From Methanobrevibacter thaueri (GTDB lineage Archaea > Methanobacteriota > Methanobacteria > Methanobacteriales > Methanobacteriaceae), in the NCBI RefSeq assembly GCF_003111625.1, contig NZ_MZGS01000006.1, positions 37,777 through 101,776 on the forward strand: a stretch of DNA of 64,000 nt, read 5' to 3'. Made by a program: the position numbers and the translations under genes. The notes beneath the pieces were generated by a model that was not told the origin of the DNA, ran no database searches, and saw only the letters and a list, made by a program, of their open reading frames with translations. Shown in pieces: positions 35,446 to 43,445 of the stretch (the stretch's first letter is position 1; each line of letters opens with the position of its first letter).

Positions 35446-36720
35446 TTATTTTAAACATCCAATTGGAATAACTTTAACTCCATCTTTTCTAGTATACGCT
35501 ATTTCTCCCCCAGTCAAAACAGCTAAAAAACTAGGATTTCTAATTTCATCATTAGCTTCGATTAATTTATTTACCTTTAGTAGATTTTGAGCGCCTTCTT
35601 CTATTTTAGTTTTTCCTAATTTACATTCTATTAAAGCATATCTTCCATCATTGAGGTGTACAACACAATCAACCTCAGTATCTGAATTGTCATGATAATA
35701 GGATATTGAACCTCCAAATTTAGAAGTGTATACACTTAAATCGCGAATGCATAGATTTTCAAAAATAAAACCGAAAGTTTTTAAACCATCAATTGTATTA
35801 AAAGCTTTTGGACTCATATTTAATGCAGCTACCGCAATAGAAGGGTCAATAAATACTTTTTTATTTCCAGACCTCATTGATGATTTTGACCTAATGTTTG
35901 GAGCCCATCCGCTTAAATCCTCAATAACAAATAAACGTTTCAAAGAATCGACATATGAATAATATGTAGGTTTGCTAATATCCCCAAAGTTTGCGGAAAT
36001 ATCTGCCATAATTGTTGTGTCTTTAGCTAAAGTGGAATTATTTCTAGCAATAGCTTTTAAAATGAGTTTAACTCTATCTGAATCACGTTTAACACCATCA
36101 ATTTTAGAAATATCACTTTCAGATATGTTATCTAAATAATTATATGCAATTAATAATTTATCTTTATCGTTCTTTTTGTTTATAGAATCGGGCCAACCTC
36201 CACGACATGCTGCAAAAATTAAATCATCCATTGTTAAATCAGATTCAATACCATCAATTTCCATTTTAGGATTGTCAAATAATTCCTCAATAGAAATTTT
36301 CCCATTTGATTCACCGCTTTCATATAAACTCATAGGCCTCATAAGTAGCCTGTGAATTCTACCAGTTCCTGAATGCATAATTTTTGATTCATCAACTACA
36401 GTAGAGCCAGTTAATATATATAATCCCTCACCTTGAAGTTCATCAACAGCATTCCTAACCCCATCCCATAAAATTGGTGCCATTTGCCATTCATCAATCA
36501 ATCTAGGCTTCTCACCTTCCAATAATTTAGAAGGCCTAATATCTAACCACATTTGATATTGCTCTTGTTTATCAATATCCTGAAGTTTTAAAACACTTTT
36601 TGAGTATCGTTCCGCAGTAGTTGTCTTACCACTCCATTTAGGGCCAACAATAAGTACTGCACCAATAACATTCATCCATTGATTTAATTCATCATCCAAA
36701 TATCTGGCTATATATTTCAT
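35446..36720 (-). CDS. DUF4143 AAA ATPase
   Basis: This 424-residue P-loop protein has the AAA_14 plus DUF4143 plan: Walker A VGPKWSGKTTTAERY near residue 30, LIDEWQMAPILWD as Walker B, LTGSTV, then the C-terminal domain with VDCVVHLNDGRYALIECKLG, reminiscent of a PD-(D/E)XK fold. Such ATPases are abundant and mobile in methanogens and other anaerobes; the cellular role is unsettled. GGGTG before ATG 36720 favours that start over 36732. The gene is much more AT-rich than its neighbours on either side and has a tandem repeat at its 5' end, suggesting acquisition. Confidence 0.88.
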   Translation of the reverse strand: MKYIARYLDDELNQWMNVIGAVLIVGPKWSGKTTTAERYSKSVLKLQDIDKQEQYQMWLDIRPSKLLEGEKPRLIDEWQMAPILWDGVRNAVDELQGEGLYILTGSTVVDESKIMHSGTGRIHRLLMRPMSLYESGESNGKISIEELFDNPKMEIDGIESDLTMDDLIFAACRGGWPDSINKKNDKDKLLIAYNYLDNISESDISKIDGVKRDSDRVKLILKAIARNNSTLAKDTTIMADISANFGDISKPTYYSYVDSLKRLFVIEDLSGWAPNIRSKSSMRSGNKKVFIDPSIAVAALNMSPKAFNTIDGLKTFGFIFENLCIRDLSVYTSKFGGSISYYHDNSDTEVDCVVHLNDGRYALIECKLGKTKIEEGAQNLLKVNKLIEANDEIRNPSFLAVLTGGEIAYTRKDGVKVIPIGCLK

Positions 36721-36730
36721 AGAAGCACCC

Positions 36731-36810
36731 ATTTAACTATTTTTTGATAATATATTTAACTATTTTTTGATAATATATTTAACTATTTTTTGATAATATA
36801 TTTAACTATT
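36731..36810. repeat. Tandem 23-bp repeat, three and a half copies, upstream of the DUF4143 gene
   Basis: Three exact copies of a 23-base unit (ATTTAACTAT, then TTTTTGATAATAT) run from 36731 to 36799, followed by a partial fourth to about 36810. They start just upstream of the DUF4143 start codon and so cover its promoter or 5' leader. The unit contains TATA-like sequence. The remaining bases up to 37084 are plain AT-rich with no gene; AGTTAAAT near 36920 is the reverse complement of the unit's first bases. Confidence 0.85.
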
Positions 36811-37084
36811 TATAGATTTACAACATTTATTTCAAACAGTGGTAGAAATAAAAAAATATGAAAAATAAAATAATTCATATTTTATCACTCCATTGATTTA
36901 TTCGATGGTTTTAGATAGTTAAATATTGGTTTTATTTCTATTTAAAGCTTATTGAAGCCATTGTGAAAAATTGTTACGATTAAAACATCATATATAAATT
37001 TTACTATTTAAAATAATAAAAATAAGTTATTTAAATTGAATATTATAAAAAATAAGCAAAAAGAACGTTTATTCCCTTACATAA

Positions 37085-37124
37085 TATACGTAAAAAAAGA
37101 AAAAAGGATTAAAAAAATTTAATC
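37085..37124 (-). terminator. Terminator after the YqhA-family gene
   Basis: On the minus strand GGATTAAA and TTTAATCC form a hairpin overlapping the stop codon, followed by CCTTTTTTCTTTTTTTAC. Strong T-runs after a stem mark a transcript end. Confidence 0.65.
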
Positions 37125-37652
37125 CAAATCCCCGCCCTCATGACGCTTATCTGCCAAAACCTCCATTCCGGCAAAGACAAGGCCCGTAAAGACAAATGTC
37201 AAGTGAAGGGCGATTCTCCAAAATTCCATATGAGGATCCAGCGAACCCGCATGCAGAAAGTCCTGCAAAAGCTCCACCAGAGAGATTGCAACGATTGAAC
37301 CGATGATTTTCAGCTTAAGACCTGAAAAGTCAAGGCTTCCCATCCATGAAGGACGGTCAACATGGTCCTGCGCAACATCAATCTTGGAAACGAAGTTCTC
37401 ATAGCCTGAAAAGGCAACGAGAAGAACAAGATTGGCAAGCAGGGACAGGTCAAGCAGCTCCAGAATCTGAATGATCCACTCGTCATAGTCCAGCGTTGAC
37501 ATTATCATGACAAAGTCAACGACGTTCATGACGAACTTGCAGAGAATCAGGAAGAGCACGAAAACCAGGATAATGTAAATAGGGGATAGAATCCACCTTC
37601 CCGCATAAAGCAGCTTCTCACTGTAGTCCTCTATGTCATCCCTTAATGAAAT
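37119..37652 (-). CDS. YqhA-family membrane protein with apparent ATT start codon
   Basis: This is a YqhA (UPF0114) integral membrane protein with three helices and an amphipathic C-terminus. The family's first conserved block, here KLLYAGRWILSPIYI, is encoded upstream of the first GTG (37559), so the gene must start earlier. Reading back to the in-frame stop, there is no ATG, GTG or TTG. AAAGGTGAT stands three bases before an ATT at 37650-37652, exactly where other genes here have their ATG. Translation from ATT gives 177 residues, close to the 164 of E. coli YqhA. A CTG at codon 14 is another possibility. Function of the family is unknown. Confidence 0.75.
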   Translation of the reverse strand: MSLRDDIEDYSEKLLYAGRWILSPIYIILVFVLFLILCKFVMNVVDFVMIMSTLDYDEWIIQILELLDLSLLANLVLLVAFSGYENFVSKIDVAQDHVDRPSWMGSLDFSGLKLKIIGSIVAISLVELLQDFLHAGSLDPHMEFWRIALHLTFVFTGLVFAGMEVLADKRHEGGDLD

Positions 37653-37836
37653 GATATCACCTTTAAATCTTTTAAGAATTCAAGAATTCTCTATACTATT
37701 TTATTTCTTTAATGGGATATAACTCAAATAAACGAAATGCTTTATATATAAGGTATTTATTACATTGGAGAGAAATTAAATCGGAAATAAAAATCGTTGA
37801 ATGTGAAGTGTAATACTAATGAATAAACATCAATTA

Positions 37837-38652
37837 TTATTTCAAATAATTCTCAATGAAATTATTAAAAGCCATATTATCTACAAAACCTGCACTATAA
37901 ACAATACCCGCTCTTTCATATCTTCTGTGATAAGTCTGAAGGCTTGATTCATAGGATGAATCCAGTTCACGGTCGTGTTTTTCACGTGCAAGTTTTTTGC
38001 AGACTGAGGGAATGATATTAGAACATCTATAAGATCTTGAGCGTGTCCTTTGGCGGTTAGGCTCATAATCCTCTGAAATTGAAACCACACGATAAACGAT
38101 TCTGCAATTCTTTAAAAAGTTACGAATATCTAAGTATTCAACATCACCCTTATTTTTCTCATAATATTCCTCATAGATTAACGGTAATGCTATTGTTACT
38201 GTCTCTAAAGGTTTAGCTGCAAGACCATTGAGCATTCTATCTGAGTATTTTAATAGAATCTTATCTAATAAGAACAGTTCATGTTCAAGCTCGTCATTAT
38301 AGTTTTTATTGTTTAAATTGTCAATGACTTCCACCAATGTGCACTTGCTTGAGTTTCTGCATAACAGGTCTCCCTTAAACTCTATCAGGAAAATGAAGAA
38401 GTTCTCTCCGACTTTTTTGTACCATATGGCATCTGTTGTCTTTGGAGTAATCATCAAATTTCCTTCCCTGAATATTTTACAGGAATGGCAGATGTCATCT
38501 AACGCATACATTTTAAACTCGTTTTTGCCGTCTTCCATAGGCAGGATTGAAATTCCCTTTGTATTTTTGGCTATTTCATGAGCCTTTTTGTAAAACTGGG
38601 GGAATGAATCCAAGAATTCCACAAATTTAGTTTCATCAGCTGTTAATGTCAT
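37837..38652 (-). CDS. Hypothetical protein, possible PD-(D/E)XK nuclease
   Basis: This 271-residue soluble protein is the last gene of a four-gene unit. Near residues 74-93 it reads TDAIWYKKVG then FIFLIEFKGDLL: a beta hairpin with Asp74, Glu91 and Lys93, the D-(x)n-E-x-K pattern of PD-(D/E)XK nucleases. The C-terminal part is basic (RQRTRSRSYR, then REKHDREL) and could bind nucleic acid. AAGGAGT precedes the ATG and the ATPase gene ends two bases before, so the two are co-expressed. I infer an ATPase-controlled effector; the fold assignment rests on a weak motif. Confidence 0.5.
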   Translation of the reverse strand: MTLTADETKFVEFLDSFPQFYKKAHEIAKNTKGISILPMEDGKNEFKMYALDDICHSCKIFREGNLMITPKTTDAIWYKKVGENFFIFLIEFKGDLLCRNSSKCTLVEVIDNLNNKNYNDELEHELFLLDKILLKYSDRMLNGLAAKPLETVTIALPLIYEEYYEKNKGDVEYLDIRNFLKNCRIVYRVVSISEDYEPNRQRTRSRSYRCSNIIPSVCKKLAREKHDRELDSSYESSLQTYHRRYERAGIVYSAGFVDNMAFNNFIENYLK

Positions 38653-38654
38653 TT

Positions 38655-39464
38655 TTACTCCTTGAACAGTATTTTGGCTTTGAGCTTGTCAAGTTCATCA
38701 TATGGCCTGGTCAGATTCTCATAGACTTCCCCCATGTTTTTTGGGTTGATTTTCTTGAAGTTGTACTTGCCATTGCTTTGTTTTTCAGTTAGGTAAAAAT
38801 TTGTTTCATTTAACAGATCATAATATTGTGAGTAAAGTGAAATTGCTTCAATAAACATTGGACTATGAGAGTTTAGATATATATGAATGTTTAACTCTTT
38901 TGCAAGTAAAACTAATACTTCCGCATATTTGATTTCCCATTCAGGATGAAGGCTGGATTCAGGTTCATCTATGATTAAAAATGCGTCTTCTTTTAATTTA
39001 TTGTTTTGAAGTAAAAGTTGTATAATTCCAATTTCTTTGATTCCTGATGAATTTTCCTGTGACATCAGACAATCGCTTTTAATAATGTTCTGGATTTTTG
39101 ATAGAATGACAGAGTCATTATTTAAAATATCTTCTTCTAAAGCTTCCTTAATATGAACTATATGGTCCAATCTCAGTATTTCCAAATCCTTTAAATCGAA
39201 AACAGAAATATTATCAATATAGAAAATATCAGATGGGATAAAATCAGTTTCGAATTTAATATTTGAATCATTTAAATCTGATAGTTCTTCACTGTCAAGC
39301 AGATAATCTATTGATTCATCGTTGATTTCTGATTTCAGATAACAGTATAATATTTTAGATACTGTTGATTTGCCACTGGAGTTGACTCCACCAACAACAT
39401 TTATCCGTTTAATATTGATTTTAGCATTATTTATTTGTCTAAAATCATTTATTTCCAAATCCAT
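38655..39464 (-). CDS. AAA ATPase of the ABC/SMC-like (AAA_15/AAA_21) type
   Basis: This 269-residue ATPase has Walker A VGGVNSSGKSTVSK (residues 24-37), Walker B FLIIDEPESSLHPEW near residue 165-180 with the ABC-type SSLHPE, and LNSHSPMFIEA as the H-loop. The inserted helical part is short, and there is no C-terminal TOPRIM domain, so it is not an OLD nuclease. Such stand-alone ATPases pair with effector proteins in many anti-phage systems. Here the partner may be the possible nuclease immediately downstream and the helicase-nuclease immediately upstream. AGGGGATT is the ribosome site. Confidence 0.85.
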   Translation of the reverse strand: MDLEINDFRQINNAKINIKRINVVGGVNSSGKSTVSKILYCYLKSEINDESIDYLLDSEELSDLNDSNIKFETDFIPSDIFYIDNISVFDLKDLEILRLDHIVHIKEALEEDILNNDSVILSKIQNIIKSDCLMSQENSSGIKEIGIIQLLLQNNKLKEDAFLIIDEPESSLHPEWEIKYAEVLVLLAKELNIHIYLNSHSPMFIEAISLYSQYYDLLNETNFYLTEKQSNGKYNFKKINPKNMGEVYENLTRPYDELDKLKAKILFKE

Positions 39465-39475
39465 ATAATCCCCTA

Positions 39476-42400
39476 TTAGAATTGTTGTTTACAGATATTT
39501 TTGTATTTACAGTACTTGCAATCATCACATTTGCAAGATTCGAAATTATCATCATGAATATTTTTGGCAACACGTTCCAATTCACATTTTAACTCTTCAA
39601 TGTATGCCTCATCAATATCAATATCTTTCATTTTTTGAGATTTAATTGCATATACCTGAAGTTTAGAAATTTCTTTTCCTTCATATTCCTGATTTTGATC
39701 TCTTAGAGCTAAAACATACAAATGCAATTGTTTTTTAAACTTGTCTTCATATTTATCTTCTAAGCGTGTGTTTTTATAATCTATTATTCCCAAATTGCCA
39801 TCTATTTCATAGATTAAATCAACCACACCTTTAAGAGCATAATTTTTATCTTTAAGGTAGAATGGATATTCACTGTCAAGTATTTTTAAATCTCTACCAT
39901 AATTATCATAGTAATAAACTACATTTTCTATGATTTCATTTAGCTGTTTTTCATATTCAACTGGGTCTTCTTCATGCAATTCCTCATTTGATTTTTCAAA
40001 TAAGTCAGTTATGATTTCTACAACTGTATCATTGCCGATGAATACATTATCATTGTTTATGATTTCCTTGTTAATTATTTCCAATGCTTTGTGAACAAAT
40101 ATTCCTTCATCGATTTCTTGCTTTTCGGTGATGCTAAAACCAATCTGATTTGCTAATTTATACCTAAACGGACAGTTATTATAGTTTTCTAGTGCAGTAA
40201 AGCTTAAATCAATACAGTAGGAATTATCTTCCTCATCAGGCTTTCTTGGTATTGCATCAATATGAATGTCATCTATATCAATGAATCTGCAAGCATCCAG
40301 GTTTTCATTAATTGCGCTTTCTATTCTTGCAGGTCCTTTTGGAAGGTTTTCAAATTCTCCACTTTCAAGTGCTGAGACTAATTCAGGATTAACATTATCA
40401 ACCAGTGAAGATAAGATTAAAACATCCTCAGCACGAGTCATTCCAACATAAATAACCCTTTCCTCTTCCATATCATGAGATAACTCCAGACCAAATTCCT
40501 CATCATATTTAGGATAAGATAAACAGTCATATGGTGTGAAATAAACCGGACCCATATTAATCCAATCTTTTTCTTCAGGATTAATGAATTTTTTAGGGAA
40601 AGTATCTTTTTTAAATGATGGGATGATAACCACCGGAAATTCCAGACCTTTTGAACCATGAATTGTCATTATCTGAATTGCATCCTTTTTATCCTCTTTA
40701 AATGCCGAATGATTGCCGATCACACGGTAAATAAACCAGAATGCTCCCCTAATATCACGTTCATATCTTACATCAACAAAAGTCTGAAGAGAACTGGTGA
40801 TTTGTGAGAGATTATTTATCTCCTCCTCATTACTTAAAACCTCATCTTCTGTTAAAAATCCAGTAACATCAGTTAACAATTTTAAATAGACTTCTGAAAC
40901 TGTTGGTCTTTCATAATACTTAACATCCTCAGCATATAATGAATCTTTTAAATCATTTAACTTTCTAAAGAATTCCAAATCATCTTCATTTGTAATTCCA
41001 TATTCAAGTAGGTTTTCATTTGATAAAATCGGCCTTGTCACTGAGTCAAATATCTCAATTAACATTTCCTCAGGACGGTCCTGTACAACTTTTTCAAATG
41101 ATTGCTTGCCTCCAGATTTATGATCTCTTAACCATATCTGATTTTCGGTTTTAACGACTTCCTCTTCAAATTTACTCTGTAAATTATATAAGATTTCTTT
41201 AGTCTCCTCGGATAATTTAAATAGGATTTGGTCAGCATATGCTCTTAAATTCAACCAATCCCTTTCCCAGCTATTAAAGAAGATTTTGTGAGGATCATCA
41301 TCGGAAACTAAATGATAGAACAATGTTAAAACGGATTTGATTTCATCTTTGTCAAGTAAATCATTAGTTTTTATTTCAACATCAATATTGTTTTCCTCTA
41401 ATTTTTCAAGCAAAGGCCCAACACATTTTGAGCTGCTTGGTTTAACTGAACGGAACAGAATACCAATGTCAGATAACTTATTAATTTTCTTTTTATCTAT
41501 TAAATATTTGATAATTCTTAAAATATTTTCCGCTTCAACTGCAACTGACTCTTTACCCTTACCTCTAGCAGTATTAAAATTATTCACCATATAATAAGTG
41601 TTATTATGGATTTGGCGGCCACATTTGGCTTTACCTAATGCAGATTCCTCTGGTCTTTGATGTTTGATAAAGTCTTCTGAAATATCAATGATTTCATGAG
41701 TTGAACGGTAATTAGTCGGTAAACTTTTAAATTCAAACTTATCATCGTATTTTTTTGCTAGATAAGTGAATGGATTTGTATTTGAACCTCTAAAACCATA
41801 AATACTCTGGTTGATGTCTCCCACAACAGTAAATGTTTCAGCAGTTTTCATTAACTCTTCAAACAATGCCATCTGCATTGGATCAGTGTCTTGAAACTCG
41901 TCAATTAAAATATTAGTAAATTGTGTTTTAAAATCTTCCTGTTGAGCAATTTCCAGGGCATTCTTTTGCATATGGGCAAAATCAATTGCTTTTTCACGTT
42001 TTAGAATTTCCTCATAAATTGGATAGGATTTTGCAATTTGCAGATATTTAGCATTATATTTTGATTTTTTAAACTCATCATTTTCTTTAACTTCATCATA
42101 TGGATATTTTCCGTCGTTTTTCTCCATATAATCTCTTACAAATGTTACATATTCCTCACTGATTGGTCTTGTTTTTTCAATATAATCAATTAATTTATCA
42201 ATATCAACATCAAAAGAACAATACTCGTTATATTTATCAGCAATATTTGGAATTTCACTGTTTGACATGTAAGCTTCCTTGACAAAGCCTAATTCTTCCA
42301 TGTGTTTTCCAATAAATAGAAGGTTTTTCTCACCCGCATCATCTGAAATTAAATTTAAACCAACTTTACCATTTTCCTCTAAGATCCTACCACAGAATGC

Positions 42401-42892
42401 ATGAATTGTTGAGATGTGCATTTTTTGAACATCACTTTTAAGCAAATCTCCTTCGGCCAATCTTTCCTGAAGCTCTTCAGCAGCTTTGGTTGAAAAAGTA
42501 ATGATTAATAATGTTTCTGGATCAACTCCAAGTTCATTTACCATGTAATTGACTTTTTCAATCAATACTCTGGTTTTACCTGCACCAGGACCTGCCTCAA
42601 CACTTAAAAATTTATCTCCGTCATATGTTACAACTTCCAGTTGCTCATCATTCAAATCAATGGCAATATCCGAGAACTCCGGATACATTTTTAGGAATTC
42701 CTTGAGCTCTTCCTGATCAGTATTGCCATTGAATTTAGTTTTTGGCGAATAATCCTCAATTGTTATGTCGAGTTCATTAGGAATCGGGTAATTCTTTAAT
42801 AGGGAGGGCAATTCATATCCATTTCTGGCGCAAGTCTCTTTAATCTGTTTGTATGATCCGAATAACTTTTGTTTTTTGATTATATATGACAT
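39476..42892 (-). CDS. UvrD-like helicase fused to a Fe-S RecB-family nuclease (AddAB-like)
   Basis: This 1138-residue protein starts its superfamily 1 helicase core near residue 75: VEAGPGAGKTRVL, ILIDEFQDTDPMQM, VVGDINQSIYGFRGS, TNYRSTHE, MTIHGSKGLEFPVV and VIYVGMTRAEDV near 810. The C-terminal 250 residues are a RecB-type nuclease: FTALENYNNCPFRY, LGIIDYKNT and the closing CDDCKYCKYKNIC. One cysteine before and three after the nuclease core are the layout of the AddB/Cas4 iron-sulphur nucleases. It should process DNA ends. It is larger than UvrD and joins functions that AddA and AddB divide. AAAGGAG precedes the ATG. Its neighbours suggest defence rather than housekeeping repair. Confidence 0.9.
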   Translation of the reverse strand: MSYIIKKQKLFGSYKQIKETCARNGYELPSLLKNYPIPNELDITIEDYSPKTKFNGNTDQEELKEFLKMYPEFSDIAIDLNDEQLEVVTYDGDKFLSVEAGPGAGKTRVLIEKVNYMVNELGVDPETLLIITFSTKAAEELQERLAEGDLLKSDVQKMHISTIHAFCGRILEENGKVGLNLISDDAGEKNLLFIGKHMEELGFVKEAYMSNSEIPNIADKYNEYCSFDVDIDKLIDYIEKTRPISEEYVTFVRDYMEKNDGKYPYDEVKENDEFKKSKYNAKYLQIAKSYPIYEEILKREKAIDFAHMQKNALEIAQQEDFKTQFTNILIDEFQDTDPMQMALFEELMKTAETFTVVGDINQSIYGFRGSNTNPFTYLAKKYDDKFEFKSLPTNYRSTHEIIDISEDFIKHQRPEESALGKAKCGRQIHNNTYYMVNNFNTARGKGKESVAVEAENILRIIKYLIDKKKINKLSDIGILFRSVKPSSSKCVGPLLEKLEENNIDVEIKTNDLLDKDEIKSVLTLFYHLVSDDDPHKIFFNSWERDWLNLRAYADQILFKLSEETKEILYNLQSKFEEEVVKTENQIWLRDHKSGGKQSFEKVVQDRPEEMLIEIFDSVTRPILSNENLLEYGITNEDDLEFFRKLNDLKDSLYAEDVKYYERPTVSEVYLKLLTDVTGFLTEDEVLSNEEEINNLSQITSSLQTFVDVRYERDIRGAFWFIYRVIGNHSAFKEDKKDAIQIMTIHGSKGLEFPVVIIPSFKKDTFPKKFINPEEKDWINMGPVYFTPYDCLSYPKYDEEFGLELSHDMEEERVIYVGMTRAEDVLILSSLVDNVNPELVSALESGEFENLPKGPARIESAINENLDACRFIDIDDIHIDAIPRKPDEEDNSYCIDLSFTALENYNNCPFRYKLANQIGFSITEKQEIDEGIFVHKALEIINKEIINNDNVFIGNDTVVEIITDLFEKSNEELHEEDPVEYEKQLNEIIENVVYYYDNYGRDLKILDSEYPFYLKDKNYALKGVVDLIYEIDGNLGIIDYKNTRLEDKYEDKFKKQLHLYVLALRDQNQEYEGKEISKLQVYAIKSQKMKDIDIDEAYIEELKCELERVAKNIHDDNFESCKCDDCKYCKYKNICKQQF

Positions 42893-42960
42893 ATTAACTC
42901 CTTTGAATGTTTATAAAAAGCATAAGCAATATGAAAAATGTAATTTCACTTAAAACACTA

Positions 42961-43326
42961 TTAATCAAGTTGCGGATTGAAAAATGTATCCTCAACATTT
43001 TCTTTTTTAAGTTCCTCGATTTTATCATCGCTTAAAACTTTAGCAATAACTGAATCCTTAGAGACAAACTTAACCTCACAGTAGCTGACATCACCTATTT
43101 TGTCATAAATTCTGCCGGCGCTCATAGTCCCCTTAGTCACTGTGTTAGCACTATTAGCAATGTATCCGGTTTTACCAATATATTTATTCTCACATGCAAT
43201 AGCCTCAAGGTCATAATCATTATCAGGTTCTTTAACTAATCTTACAATAGACCCAATTTTAAAAACCTTATTACCTTCATAGTTTTTTAATCCAACAATA
43301 GTAGTGTATAGCTCTTTATCATCCAT
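42961..43326 (-). CDS. HIRAN-domain protein
   Basis: The 121-residue protein is a single HIRAN domain: TIVGLKNYEG, IVRLVKEPDNDYDLEAIAC and KYIGKTGYIA match the domain's conserved run. HIRAN domains recognise damaged DNA or 3' ends and occur with helicases such as HLTF. Here it is a separate small protein 68 bases before the helicase-nuclease gene and on the same strand, so it probably guides that enzyme to DNA. GGTGAT three bases before the ATG is a strong ribosome site. It abuts the distal end of CRISPR array 1. Confidence 0.85.
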   Translation of the reverse strand: MDDKELYTTIVGLKNYEGNKVFKIGSIVRLVKEPDNDYDLEAIACENKYIGKTGYIANSANTVTKGTMSAGRIYDKIGDVSYCEVKFVSKDSVIAKVLSDDKIEELKKENVEDTFFNPQLD

Positions 43327-43445
43327 TTTATCACCAGAAATATAACTTGTGTTTATTTATGTTTTAATATATTATAAATTTTTCAATAGTTTAGTGGAAA
43401 ATCTTTTGGAATATCCATTTTAATCTATATCTTGACTGTTCAAAG

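Noticed and set aside
37837..42892. Gabija system
   Set aside because: Gabija needs an OLD-type ATPase with a TOPRIM nuclease. The ATPase here is only 269 residues with no TOPRIM, and the helicase carries its own RecB-type nuclease, unlike GajB.
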